DNA from: Bacteroidales bacterium
GTDB taxonomy: Bacteria > Bacteroidota > Bacteroidia > Bacteroidales > Paludibacteraceae
Direction: 5' to 3'
Length of the DNA stretch: 53,485 bases
Assembly: GCA_012518275.1 (NCBI GenBank)
Contig: JAAYSS010000075.1
Span: 1-53,485 of the forward strand
Under the pieces are notes generated by a model, which had not been told where the DNA came from, ran no database searches, and saw only the letters and a list, made by a program, of their open reading frames with translations. Below are positions 1 to 8,900 of this stretch, one piece after another (position 1 is the stretch's first letter; each line of letters opens with the position of its first letter). Made by a program: the position numbers and the translations under genes.

Positions 1-318
1 CATGACGAACAAGCTTTGAAAATCATGCAAAAAATGGTGAAACAACGTAAAGAATCTGCACAAATTTTCACAGAACAAAATCGTCCCGAGTTGGCAGAAA
101 CTGAATTAGCTGAAGTGGCTGTAATTGAAAAATACCTTCCAAAACAAATGAACGAGGAGGAGTTAGAAGCAGCCCTTAGTGCCTTGATTACTGAGATTGG
201 CGCATCGGGACCACAAGATATGGGAAAAGTGATGGGTGTCGCCACTAAAAAATTAGTCGGAAAAGCGGATGGACGCACCATTGCCGAAAAAGTGAAAGAA
301 TTGCTGAATAAAGCATAA
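1..318 (+). CDS. GatB/YqeY domain protein, 5' end cut off
   Basis: The reading frame is open from the first base of the window to the stop at 316-318, so the gene starts outside; a TTG at 16 is only an internal codon. About 105 residues are present against roughly 150 for the YqeY family, so some 45 N-terminal residues are missing. Visible family features are the KQRKES segment, the EIAVIEKYLP-like stretch (here ELAEVAVIEKYLPKQM) and the C-terminal GKVMG...KADGRTI segment. YqeY resembles the tail domain of GatB of the tRNA amidotransferase, but its own role is not well established. No terminator with a U-run is evident after it. Confidence 0.85.
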   Translation, partial: HDEQALKIMQKMVKQRKESAQIFTEQNRPELAETELAEVAVIEKYLPKQMNEEELEAALSALITEIGASGPQDMGKVMGVATKKLVGKADGRTIAEKVKELLNKA

Positions 319-389
319 ATCGTGATAAATTTAATCACTATAAAATCAGGTAACAACTTGCCTGCCGTTTTGGATAGCTAACTAAAATA

Positions 390-680
390 ATGGAAGAACA
401 CACCGATTATAAAGAATTTGAACGTCCCGACGGTAAAATGGTTAGAGTTGTGTTTGAATTATATCGTTACGAAATTTTATTCTACTATTTCGAATTCAAA
501 CATGATGCAAACAGCAACTGGCAGTCTTTATCAAATAAAGATGATAACGGATTCTTTTCCTATAAAGTAATTGACAGACATGGTAATGAAAAAGTAGAGA
601 GTGTGCTTTTCCCAACCAACGAAGAACTATCCGAAGCATTAGAAGAAATTAACAAAAGATACAACATCATCAGTATGTAG
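390..680 (+). CDS. small hypothetical protein, 96 aa
   Basis: I do not recognise the family. The protein is acidic and aromatic-rich in its first half, with no signal peptide and no membrane segment, and ends in a probable helix (EELSEALEEINKRYN). It starts 71 bases after the YqeY gene on the same strand. Its stop lies one base from the stop of the convergent DUF1846 gene, leaving no room for a terminator between them. Codon use and composition look like a real gene, but no homology supports it, so it stays a moderate-confidence call. Confidence 0.5.
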   Translation: MEEHTDYKEFERPDGKMVRVVFELYRYEILFYYFEFKHDANSNWQSLSNKDDNGFFSYKVIDRHGNEKVESVLFPTNEELSEALEEINKRYNIISM

Positions 681-681
681 T

Positions 682-2208
682 TTATTCGCTGACAAACAAC
701 CTATTGCTTGAAAACTCAGGATCGCACGTCAGGTTAACCCTTAACTTGCGGCAACCGGCTTCGTCGCCCGGTGTTGGAATATGTGTGGAGTGCATCTCAC
801 ACCAATATAGCTCGGTCAATTTTTCAAGTGCCATCTTTGCTGCTGGATTAGATGTAGCACTTATCGCCAATGCAATCAAAGTTTCTTCCACATCAAGACT
901 TACCTGTTTACCATTGAGAATATCTTTTTTAAGGTGAGTAACAGAGTCAATAATACTTTCCGGAAGTAAAATCATACTATCCGGTAAACCTGCAAGGTAT
1001 TTGGTCGCATTAAGTATCATGCTGGAAGGTGCATGAAATAATGGCGAACTTTTACCTGTAATAATGGTACCGTCATGAAGCTGAATTGCTGCACCGCTGT
1101 AAATTCCTCCATAACCTTTCCCTTTTTTTTCTGCATCAGATGCAGCTTGCCGTGCTGCTGCTACAACTTTCCGGTCACTTTCTTTGGCTCCTATCCTATT
1201 CATGAGCTCTGACGACCGTTCAAGAGTAGACTTTCCAGTCACTCCCATCGCATATTCTACTGCACTTCTAAAATACCTTCTTATTACCTCTTGATAAGCA
1301 GCTTCTTGAACCACCTTATCGTCAATAATGCCAGAGCTCGCTCTATTCACACTCATATCTGTTGGAGATTGATACATTGACTCTCCACCGGTAATTTTTT
1401 CCAATATGCGTTGCAATACCTTGAATGCTTCAATATCCCTGTTATAATTCACAGCTTTGACTCCATAAGCTTCCAAGTGGTAAGAGTCAATCATATTTCT
1501 ATCTCTCAGGTCTGCAGTAGCAGCCTCATAAGCCACATTGACCATGTGATCAAGAGGCAAATCCCAAATTGGAAAGGTTTCAAATTTTGCATATCCTGCT
1601 TTAATACCTTTTTTGTAATCATGGTAAAGATTATTAAGGCATGTTGCTAACTTTCCACTTCCGGGACCAGGTCCTGTAACTACCACAAGGGGTTTTACGG
1701 TGTGAATATATTCATTTTTCCCGTAACCTTCATCACTCACTATTGTGTCTACATCCGTAGGATATCCCTTTGTAGGATAATGTAAGTAAACTTTAATCCC
1801 TTTCATTTCTAATTTATTTTTAAAAATGACGGCAGAGGGCTGTGCTTTGAAGCGAGTGATAACAACGGACGACACATTAATGCCGAACCACTTCATATCA
1901 TCGATACTCTTAAAAGCATCCATATCATAGGTGATTCCAAAATCAGCTCTGACTTTATTTCTTTCAAGGTCTCCGGCATGCACGCACAGAATCACCTCAA
2001 TTTTTTCTTTCAATTTTTGGAGTAATCGGATTTTTGAGTTGGGATCAAAACCGGGCAGAACTCGCGAAGCGTGGTAGTCATAAAGAATTTTTCCGCCCAT
2101 CTCGAGGTAAAGCTTGTCATTGAACCTGCTTACCCTTTCTAGAATAGCCTCTGTTTGTTCATGGAGGTATTTTTCATTGTCAAAACCGATTTGAGTATAA
2201 TTTATCAT
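682..2208 (-). CDS. DUF1846 (UPF0371) family protein
   Basis: About 508 residues, the usual size of the family. The N-terminus MINYTQIGFDNEKYLHEQ and the segments GGKILYDYHASRVLPGFDP, VLCVHAGDLERNKVRADFGITYD and VVVTGPGPGSGK are typical of DUF1846; the last looks like a phosphate-binding loop. The function of the family is not established; structures exist and it has been described as nucleotide-binding-like. The frame can be extended to a TTG at 2247, but that codon lies inside a -7 promoter box (2245-2252), so the ATG at 2208 is preferred. Monocistronic, tail to tail with the 390-680 gene. Confidence 0.88.
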   Translation of the reverse strand: MINYTQIGFDNEKYLHEQTEAILERVSRFNDKLYLEMGGKILYDYHASRVLPGFDPNSKIRLLQKLKEKIEVILCVHAGDLERNKVRADFGITYDMDAFKSIDDMKWFGINVSSVVITRFKAQPSAVIFKNKLEMKGIKVYLHYPTKGYPTDVDTIVSDEGYGKNEYIHTVKPLVVVTGPGPGSGKLATCLNNLYHDYKKGIKAGYAKFETFPIWDLPLDHMVNVAYEAATADLRDRNMIDSYHLEAYGVKAVNYNRDIEAFKVLQRILEKITGGESMYQSPTDMSVNRASSGIIDDKVVQEAAYQEVIRRYFRSAVEYAMGVTGKSTLERSSELMNRIGAKESDRKVVAAARQAASDAEKKGKGYGGIYSGAAIQLHDGTIITGKSSPLFHAPSSMILNATKYLAGLPDSMILLPESIIDSVTHLKKDILNGKQVSLDVEETLIALAISATSNPAAKMALEKLTELYWCEMHSTHIPTPGDEAGCRKLRVNLTCDPEFSSNRLFVSE

Positions 2209-2244
2209 TTTCCCGATGTAATTTTGAAGTGTGTTATCGGGATT

Positions 2245-2252
2245 CAAAAGTA
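2245..2252 (-). promoter_or_regulatory. -7 promoter box of the DUF1846 gene
   Basis: On the minus strand this reads TACTTTTG, an exact match to the Bacteroidota TAnnTTTG element, 37 bases before the ATG at 2208. No clear TTTG -33 element is seen. Its position argues against the upstream TTG start at 2247. Confidence 0.6.
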
Positions 2253-2366
2253 AGCATTTTTTCTGAATTTACATAAAAATAATTAATCAAAAATAAATAT
2301 GCCAACTCAAGATGACTGTAAAATTTTTGGAAATCATTGACTGTCAGCCTCAGATTTGAGAAAAAG

Positions 2367-2400
2367 AAAGCTTAATTGTTTGAAAGGACAATTAAGCTTT
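2367..2400 (-). terminator. terminator after the polyferredoxin operon
   Basis: A perfect 13-bp stem (AAAGCTTAATTGT with ACAATTAAGCTTT) around an 8-base loop. On the minus strand it is followed by a T-rich run. It lies 23 bases after the stop of the 4Fe-4S gene and closes the leftward operon. Confidence 0.8.
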
Positions 2401-2422
2401 TAACAAAAAATATTTTTAATAC

Positions 2423-3964
2423 TTAAAATCCAAAATCTTCGATCACCACTTCTTCTTGCTCTTCGTGCTCGAATTCCAACTTATTATGCACGCTGACTCC
2501 TTCTACATAGATAGCCTTATAGGGAATTGCCGGACAAACATACTCGCACCCACCACAACCGACACAAATTTCTGGTTTGATACGTGGAATTGTCAGCGAA
2601 CCTTTGTACGGCACCATGCTTACAGCTTGAGTGGGACAGTGCTCCGAACAAGCGCCGCAACTTGTTTCGTCATAATAAACAATGCAATTTTCAAGGACAA
2701 AGTGAACTTGCCCCATCTGGGTGGTGTGTTTTTCTTTTTTTGACAATGGGACAAGAGCTCCTGACGGACACACATCGCCACAAATGGTACAATCATAATT
2801 ACAAAACCCATGATCAAAATAGAGTTTTGGCTGCATCATGCCGGCAAGACCATATTCAAGGAATGCCGGTTTGATAACGTGTGAAGGGCATTTGCTAACA
2901 CACAAATGACATGAAACACACTTATTTTGCAGATTATCAACGCTTAAAGCTCCCGGGGGAGCAATAGCCTGTTGCCGTTTTACTTCTTTCTTTAGTCCTA
3001 TTCCCGTCGTTTTCTGAGCAATTATTCCGGTCGCAGCAACTGTTGTAACGACGGTTGCAGAAAGGAATCTACGTTTTGACTCGTCAAATTCTCTCTTCGG
3101 TGCTACTTCCTTGATATTTTTTTTCTTGAAACTTACAGGTGCATATTTCATAGCTGAGCGATTACATACATCTATGCAATTAAAACAATTGACACAACGG
3201 CTGTAGTCAATCTCCATTTTATCAGAATTGATGCAAGAAGCTTTGCAATTCATAGTACAAAGTCCACACGAGTTGCAATTATTTTCTTCAAACTGAATTT
3301 TGAACAGGGAAAATTTACTTAAAAATCCAAGCGTGGTACCCACCGGACAAATCGTATTACAGTAAGTTCTGCCATTTTTCCAAGCCAAAAATCCGATGAC
3401 AAGCAACGTAATCAATGCAACTACAAAAGAGAAAACTCCAAGTCCATAAATTCCGACCTTATAAAACGTGTAATTATCGAAACTGGTGAAAACAGCTTGC
3501 AACACGTTATTACCAGCAAGGTAAGCAGGTCTGAAAAAGTGTGTAACTATCCTTCCGTACGCTCCATACGGGTCAAGAAGCCCGACCAAAAATGTAAATC
3601 CAAATAGAAATGCCACAAGTGTAGCTCCCAAAACGACCCATCTCAAAATAGTTTTTGCAGAACTGTAGGTGTATCTTTTCCTTTTTTTTCTCAATTTTTT
3701 CGGTACTTTCTTTGAAAGCCACGCTACCACGTCTTGATACACTCCCATCGGGCAGATGGACGAGCAATAAACACGTCCGAATAAAAGCGTAAGCACTACC
3801 AAAGAAGCTAAAATAACAACATTTAGAGAAAGTAACGCGGGAAGAAATTGAATTTTTGCCAAGAAACTAAATTTTAAAGGCAACAATTCTGCAAAATCAA
3901 GAAAGTAGAACGTAATCAACACGAAAATGGCAAGTGATACGCCTACACGTATTTTTTTCAGCAT
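2423..3964 (-). CDS. NapH-NapG-like fused membrane polyferredoxin
   Basis: 513 residues in two halves. Residues 1-290 resemble NapH/NosR-type quinol dehydrogenases: membrane helices near 6-25, 42-63, 105-130 and 170-195, two CxxxCP motifs (C67/C71, C202/C206) and two cytoplasmic-type [4Fe-4S] motifs (230-240, 257-267). Residues 298-316 then carry a twin-arginine segment (KRRFLSATVV plus a hydrophobic run). Residues 330-490 resemble NapG: the PPGA motif at 336-339 and four clusters (349-359, 388-399, 427-443, 467-477). In E. coli NapG and NapH are separate and NapG is exported by Tat. I infer a single chain passing electrons from menaquinol to a periplasmic acceptor. No NapA-like reductase lies nearby. 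Last gene of the operon, 73 bases after the DUF362 gene. Confidence 0.85.
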   Translation of the reverse strand: MLKKIRVGVSLAIFVLITFYFLDFAELLPLKFSFLAKIQFLPALLSLNVVILASLVVLTLLFGRVYCSSICPMGVYQDVVAWLSKKVPKKLRKKRKRYTYSSAKTILRWVVLGATLVAFLFGFTFLVGLLDPYGAYGRIVTHFFRPAYLAGNNVLQAVFTSFDNYTFYKVGIYGLGVFSFVVALITLLVIGFLAWKNGRTYCNTICPVGTTLGFLSKFSLFKIQFEENNCNSCGLCTMNCKASCINSDKMEIDYSRCVNCFNCIDVCNRSAMKYAPVSFKKKNIKEVAPKREFDESKRRFLSATVVTTVAATGIIAQKTTGIGLKKEVKRQQAIAPPGALSVDNLQNKCVSCHLCVSKCPSHVIKPAFLEYGLAGMMQPKLYFDHGFCNYDCTICGDVCPSGALVPLSKKEKHTTQMGQVHFVLENCIVYYDETSCGACSEHCPTQAVSMVPYKGSLTIPRIKPEICVGCGGCEYVCPAIPYKAIYVEGVSVHNKLEFEHEEQEEVVIEDFGF

Positions 3965-4037
3965 GATTTAATATTTATGAATTCCAAGTTCGGAAATTGA
4001 TCGTGAAGATATTTTAACTTTTTTAGAATCAAATATT

Positions 4038-4997
4038 CTAAATTTTTACTCTTTTCACTTTCAGTTTTCTCAAGTTCATATTTCCTAATTTGTGGTCTTG
4101 TGCTTTCGATATATGAGAAACTTTTTCGAGTGGCATATTACGAACTTGACTAAAAAACCTTACAGCTGCAGTATCCACAGCCACAATATCTTGCGACATA
4201 AATAAAGCTTTCGACAATACGACGTCTGCTGCTGATTTTCCGCGCGGTCCTCTGGTTTTCATCAATCGGTACGCATCCACAATATTCAGGACTGGACGTT
4301 TTGCATAAGTACAAACATCAGCTATACATTGTTGTAGATTATTTGCATGAAAATACCCTCTATTCCAAACGATTCCCATATAGTTTTTCATAGAAATAGT
4401 CATTTGAGCACCTCCGTGGTTTTTCAGGATAGGGATGTTTATCCACTTATCACAATTCAAAATAGCCTCATGGATTTTAGTGGTTTTCAATCTTTTCCCC
4501 TTAGGAAGTGAAACCCGTTTGTAGTAACTTTCCCGATGTGCAGGGACTACTTTGGCGCCGGCTGCTTTTGCTGCTGCTTCAATGCCGCTATTGGTATAGC
4601 ATTTTCGCCAGTCGTCACACGTATGGTCAAAAACAGTTACTTCTTTCGCACCTGCTCTGAAACATTGTTTTATAACTTCAGCAACTAATTTTGGATTGGT
4701 ATTGGCTGCTAATTCAGGAGATTTATCCCACCCGATATTGGGTTTTACAACTACTTTATCGCCTTTTTTTATAAATTTTCTCATGCCTCCCATTTCAGCT
4801 ATCGCTCTGCGGAACATAACTTCCGGTTCACCACCAAGCACTGCTACCAAATCATAATTACCCGTAACGCGTGATGACTGTGCGTTAACTGACTGTGTCA
4901 TTATACCAAGCGATCCGTCTTCTTTAACGGCAACCGTACCTCCTACTGTTGCAGCTCCGGTCAATGCCAATGATCGTAAAAATTTCCTTCTGTCCAT
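4038..4997 (-). CDS. Tat-exported DUF362 family protein
   Basis: 319 residues. The N-terminus MDRRKFLRSLALTGAATVGG is a clear twin-arginine signal (RR at residues 3-4, then a hydrophobic run), so the folded protein should reach the periplasm through TatAC, encoded just upstream. The body has the DUF362 hallmark KPNIGWDKSPELAANTNP and the NIPILKNHGG...SMKNYMG segment. Many DUF362 proteins end in a ferredoxin domain; this one does not, which fits with the fused polyferredoxin encoded next to it supplying the clusters. The biochemical activity of the family is unknown. It sits 35 bases after the TonB receptor gene in the same operon. Confidence 0.85.
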   Translation of the reverse strand: MDRRKFLRSLALTGAATVGGTVAVKEDGSLGIMTQSVNAQSSRVTGNYDLVAVLGGEPEVMFRRAIAEMGGMRKFIKKGDKVVVKPNIGWDKSPELAANTNPKLVAEVIKQCFRAGAKEVTVFDHTCDDWRKCYTNSGIEAAAKAAGAKVVPAHRESYYKRVSLPKGKRLKTTKIHEAILNCDKWINIPILKNHGGAQMTISMKNYMGIVWNRGYFHANNLQQCIADVCTYAKRPVLNIVDAYRLMKTRGPRGKSAADVVLSKALFMSQDIVAVDTAAVRFFSQVRNMPLEKVSHISKAQDHKLGNMNLRKLKVKRVKI

Positions 4998-5032
4998 GGT
5001 CTGGTGTTATTTGTTGTTATTTTCGTATTATT

Positions 5033-6913
5033 CTAAAACTTAAAATCAGCTCCTCCAAAAATTGTAATCCCCGGCATTGGATATCCCGCATTAATCTCGT
5101 ATCTCTGGTTTAGTAGGTTTTCGCCTTTCAAAAACAATTTCACAACTTTCGATATATTGTACGAGCTCCTCGCATTCCAAAGAATAAAATCGGTTTTTCG
5201 TGGATTCTCTCCTAAAACCGTGTACAAATTTCCGATAAATTGAATACCGTTCGTCAAACTCCATTTTTCACTTGAATATCCTCCACCAACATGAAGTTTG
5301 TGTTTCGGAGTGCCAATAAGCTTGTATTTCATTGCCAAGAAACTGTAATTTGCCGAAAAATGCCAGTTTTTCATCGGATAATACTGAAGTTGAAATTCAG
5401 TGCCGGTATTCTGCACTTTCCCAGTATTAACATTCAATGGTTTCCCTTCGACAGGAAGTGTCTGAATCATATTCTTTCCTGTTAAATGGAAAATATTTAC
5501 TCCAAAATTCATTTTATTTTCAAGCAAATACTGCGAATAAGAAACCTCATAATTCATCACATTTTCTGGCAACAAGTTTGGATTTTGTGGCGGAAACATA
5601 TACATTTCTCGAATTGTCGGATTTCGGAAACCTTTGCTCGCAATTACCTTAAAAACAGATGTTTGAACCGGAATGTAGCTCAGACCCACTTGTGGAATCC
5701 ATTCACCTCCCTTGGTTTGATGATAATCCAATCTCAATCCTGCATTTGCTGTAAGTTTATTTGCGAAAAATGCCTGTTGCACATTCACATAACCAGCAAA
5801 ATCGTAATAATGCAGATTAATAAGTTCTATACTCCGTTCGGGAAATCTATTCTCGGCAACACCTCCAAACCGCTGGTAATCCACCCCAAAAGTAGCGATA
5901 TTCCCTTCCAGAAATTTGAATGACTGGTAAGCCGAAATACCTTGCATTACGTCATTGGAGTGAAAACGATGAGTCGGTGGGATTACATTATTCTGATACC
6001 CATCGTTGATATTGTGAATTCCAAAATTATAGTATAACTTTAGCGCTCCTGAAGTATTATCATATTCATTCTCAATGCTTAGCGAACTCATTCCACGCAA
6101 AATATCTGCGTCATTGTCATTTATAGGAACATCGATACTTCCGGGATTCGATGATAAAGTTTTCGAGAGATTGAAATCCAAGAACCCTGTCCAATTTGTT
6201 GAAAAATCGTATCCAAATTTACCATAACCGTTATATTGGCTGAAATCCATGTTCTCGCGATGTCCATCAGAACGATTGTAGCCTACATTCAAGTTTGCAT
6301 ACACTTTATTTTCTTTAACGCTACCTGAATATTCGGCACTCATCGTGTTGAAACTTCCATACATCAGCCTTGCATCATGCACGAATCTTTCTTCAGTTTC
6401 TTTTTTAGTGATAATATTTATTACACCTCCCATCGCGTTGGAACCGTAAAGCATCGAAGCCGGCCCCCGCACCACCTCAATCCGATCGGTCATCAACGAT
6501 TGGTAACTATCAGCAAGTGGATGCCCCATGACGCCCATGAATTGGGGGTGCCCATCGATTAGAATTAAAACGCCAGATGTCGGACTGCCTCCAATACCAC
6601 GAATGCTCATTCCACCCGCTGCTCCTGCAGCTACTCCGAAACCCATCACCCCACGTTGAGTGATGAATAAACCCGGTATCTCTTCCGTCAACAACGGTAG
6701 AATCGACGGTTCATATCGCTGCTTGATTTTATCTTTTTCAACTACCGAAACGCTCATCGGCACAGTATTCAAGTTCACTTTTGACTTGAAACCGGTTACA
6801 ATAACTTCATTCAACTTAACTGTGTCTGCCGCGACAGTTTCTAAATTTTCAGCTTTAAAAAAATTGCAGAAAAATAGAAAAGCAACTATCAAGACACCTT
6901 TTATAAAATCCAT
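5033..6913 (-). CDS. TonB-dependent outer-membrane receptor
   Basis: About 626 residues. A signal peptide (MDFIKGVLIVAFLFFCNFF) is followed by a plug domain (about 45-160) with the VRGPASMLYGSNAMGGVINI segment and then a 22-strand-type barrel ending in aromatic F (GGADFKF). No N-terminal carboxypeptidase-like domain, so not a SusC. The glycine-rich plug stretch around VAAGAAGGMSIRGIGG and the LIDGHPQFMGVMGHP segment form a recognisable Bacteroidota subfamily whose ligand I do not know. The frame extends to a TTG at 6928, but the ATG at 6913 is better; it overlaps the end of the phosphoribosyltransferase gene by 13 bases, indicating translational coupling. Confidence 0.92.
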   Translation of the reverse strand: MDFIKGVLIVAFLFFCNFFKAENLETVAADTVKLNEVIVTGFKSKVNLNTVPMSVSVVEKDKIKQRYEPSILPLLTEEIPGLFITQRGVMGFGVAAGAAGGMSIRGIGGSPTSGVLILIDGHPQFMGVMGHPLADSYQSLMTDRIEVVRGPASMLYGSNAMGGVINIITKKETEERFVHDARLMYGSFNTMSAEYSGSVKENKVYANLNVGYNRSDGHRENMDFSQYNGYGKFGYDFSTNWTGFLDFNLSKTLSSNPGSIDVPINDNDADILRGMSSLSIENEYDNTSGALKLYYNFGIHNINDGYQNNVIPPTHRFHSNDVMQGISAYQSFKFLEGNIATFGVDYQRFGGVAENRFPERSIELINLHYYDFAGYVNVQQAFFANKLTANAGLRLDYHQTKGGEWIPQVGLSYIPVQTSVFKVIASKGFRNPTIREMYMFPPQNPNLLPENVMNYEVSYSQYLLENKMNFGVNIFHLTGKNMIQTLPVEGKPLNVNTGKVQNTGTEFQLQYYPMKNWHFSANYSFLAMKYKLIGTPKHKLHVGGGYSSEKWSLTNGIQFIGNLYTVLGENPRKTDFILWNARSSYNISKVVKLFLKGENLLNQRYEINAGYPMPGITIFGGADFKF

Positions 6914-7302
6914 GGGAATTTGAAACAATTTTCATTATACAGGGAATAATCAGCATTACCATTTACGGCAAATGTTTTCACGAGTTTAGCTTCTTTCAAC
7001 AATTCCAAGGCAAAATTAACGGTTGCGCCTGTTTTTATTCTGTCTTCTACCAGCAGAATTGTTTTGTTGTTAAAATCGAATTCAACAGGTGAAAGCAACT
7101 GCGGAGTGTTGTAAATTGGTTTTTGATTTGCATCTCTAAGATTAATTTTCAAAACTTGAAATTCTATTCCCAATTTCTGATTCAGAATACCGGCGGGGAT
7201 AATTCCTCCATTGGCAATAGCAACAATCATATCAAAATTTTCATGAAACTCAATTTCACGAAAACGCTTCATCACCTCATCGAAGGTTTTTTCCTGAATC
7301 AT
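6901..7302 (-). CDS. phosphoribosyltransferase
   Basis: 133 residues with the type I PRTase fold. The PRPP-binding loop is ILLVEDRIKTGAT (residues 82-94: two acidic residues then T-G-T), and the VAIANGGIIPAG segment near 28-38 matches the pyrophosphate loop. Substrate base cannot be read from the sequence. It overlaps the ECF gene by 4 bases (ATGA) and the TonB receptor gene by 13 bases, so the three are surely co-translated. The context suggests it acts on, or salvages, the ligand imported by its neighbours; that is inference. Confidence 0.85.
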   Translation of the reverse strand: MIQEKTFDEVMKRFREIEFHENFDMIVAIANGGIIPAGILNQKLGIEFQVLKINLRDANQKPIYNTPQLLSPVEFDFNNKTILLVEDRIKTGATVNFALELLKEAKLVKTFAVNGNADYSLYNENCFKFPWIL

Positions 7303-7808
7303 ACTCTTTCTAATGCTTTAAGCACCAAGAAACCGCCTGCTATTTGCAAGATAATACCCGGGAAACCAATTCTGATATCTTGAACTGCTGCTACAAAACT
7401 TTGAGTCATAACCCATTCTGCTCCTGTACCTATGATTTGATACGCCAATACTGCCAAAATAATTCCAAGAATGCTTACTTTGCCAAAATATTTTGCAGCC
7501 ATTGATGCCGCAACTGCAAGCAAGCTTGATTTAATCAAAATAATTGGAAGCATGGGTGCCGGTGGCATTCCAAAAAGTAAATTGTTGGCTAACGGAGAAA
7601 GTATTGCGGTAAGCAAACCCACTCGAATGCCGTATTTGTAAGCCGCAATCAGTGTGAAGAAATAAATCGGGAGAAATATCAACCCGCCTTGTGGCATTAG
7701 GTGTGCCAATTGTGGAAGCGCAATATTTCCTACTACAAAAGCTGATGCGAACAAATACGTTTTAATATTGGAAAATTCCAACGAATAAAGTTTCACTGTT
7801 GATGACAT
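7299..7808 (-). CDS. ECF transporter S component-like membrane protein
   Basis: 169 residues with five to six predicted membrane helices (about 17-33, 42-60, 64-80, 85-105, 108-125, 148-165) and the small glycine/alanine-rich helices of ECF substrate-binding (S) components. No EcfA ATPases or EcfT are in the window, so it would rely on a shared module encoded elsewhere or work alone. The S-component subtype, and therefore the ligand, is not identifiable by eye. It is the first gene of the five-gene leftward operon, 52 bases behind a good promoter. Confidence 0.75.
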   Translation of the reverse strand: MSSTVKLYSLEFSNIKTYLFASAFVVGNIALPQLAHLMPQGGLIFLPIYFFTLIAAYKYGIRVGLLTAILSPLANNLLFGMPPAPMLPIILIKSSLLAVAASMAAKYFGKVSILGIILAVLAYQIIGTGAEWVMTQSFVAAVQDIRIGFPGIILQIAGGFLVLKALERV

Positions 7809-7859
7809 AAGACTTTAAATTTATATGATTTTAAAATTAAATTATTTCCAAGTGAACTT

Positions 7860-7893
7860 CAAAAGTAGAAAATTATTTGCTATTAACTACAAA
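7860..7893 (-). promoter_or_regulatory. promoter of the ECF-PRT-TonB-DUF362-polyferredoxin operon
   Basis: On the minus strand the -7 box TACTTTTG (7860-7867) is preceded by a TTTG (7890-7893) with a 22-base gap, close to the usual 19-21. The predicted transcript begins about 45 bases before the ATG at 7808. Confidence 0.6.
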
Positions 7894-7933
7894 TAAATAA
7901 CTTAAATTTAATCTATTTTCTAATAATAAACTT

Positions 7934-8863
7934 TTATTCTGTAACTTCGGATGCGTGTTCGATGGAAATTACCGCATCTTTATCGGACTCTTTTCCATCT
8001 TGAATATGCTCATCATTTTCAAACTCATTGTCTTCTTGTTCATCATCAAAAGATTCATCTATCGGATTATTTTTACAAACAAGAATACTAAATTCGTAAA
8101 GAAGATAGATTGGAGTAGCCACAATCATCATGGTGAACGGGTCGGTAGTAGGGGTAATTAATGCGGCAATAATCAAAATGGCAACTAATGCATACTGCCT
8201 AAACTTTCGGAGCATGCTTTTAGTTACAAGACCAATCTGCGAAAGGAGATATATTACAACAGGAAGTTCAAAAGCCAACCCCATAAAGAGTACAAGCAAT
8301 GCCAACGTATTCAAATAGGATTGGATAGATATCTGGTTTACAACAACATCTGACACCTGATAGGTTCCTAAGAATCGGAGGGTAAACGGAAAAATTATAA
8401 AATAACTAATGGTCGCTCCTAAATAGAACAGAAAAGAGGAAGATAAAAATATTTTACCTACACTCTTTTTTTCATTAGGATAAAGTGCAGGACGGATAAA
8501 TTTCCAAGCTTCATACAGCAAATAAGGTACCGCTATGACCACAGCTATTATAAATGACGACAACATATGCATCATAAACTGTCCGGACATAGTTATATTT
8601 ATCATCTGAATTTGGAATGACTCAGGACAAAATGCCGAAAACTTAGTGATTTCAGCTAAATAACACATGAAGCGATAGGTGTGAAAGTCTGATGTAAGGG
8701 GTGGAAGAATTATTTTATCAAATATGAAATCTTTGAATCCAAAGATAACCACCACCAATACTACAAGCACACCAAGACTTCGTAGTATTGTCCAGCGCAA
8801 CGCTTCCAAGTGATCCCAAAATGTACCGTCATTTTCAGAGATGGACTTCTTACCAAATTTCAT
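7934..8863 (-). CDS. tatC: Sec-independent protein translocase TatC
   Basis: 309 residues. The N-terminal signature FWDHLEALRWTILRS (residues 15-29) is the TatC hallmark that recognises the twin-arginine signal. Six membrane helices follow (about 32-47, 97-125, 143-165, 185-203, 222-238, 242-258). An acidic tail of about 45 residues (SFDDEQEDNEFENDE...) extends past the usual end, as is common in Bacteroidota. It follows tatA by 37 bases in one operon. Its likely clients in the window are the DUF362 protein and the NapG-like half of the polyferredoxin, encoded immediately downstream. Confidence 0.95.
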   Translation of the reverse strand: MKFGKKSISENDGTFWDHLEALRWTILRSLGVLVVLVVVIFGFKDFIFDKIILPPLTSDFHTYRFMCYLAEITKFSAFCPESFQIQMINITMSGQFMMHMLSSFIIAVVIAVPYLLYEAWKFIRPALYPNEKKSVGKIFLSSSFLFYLGATISYFIIFPFTLRFLGTYQVSDVVVNQISIQSYLNTLALLVLFMGLAFELPVVIYLLSQIGLVTKSMLRKFRQYALVAILIIAALITPTTDPFTMMIVATPIYLLYEFSILVCKNNPIDESFDDEQEDNEFENDEHIQDGKESDKDAVISIEHASEVTE

Positions 8864-8900
8864 CTTTCTTCGCCCTTATATGGAAAACAGATAAGTGAAA

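Noticed and set aside
5486-5923. 145-codon frame opposite the TonB receptor gene
   Set aside because: A shadow of the receptor gene with no promoter or family resemblance.
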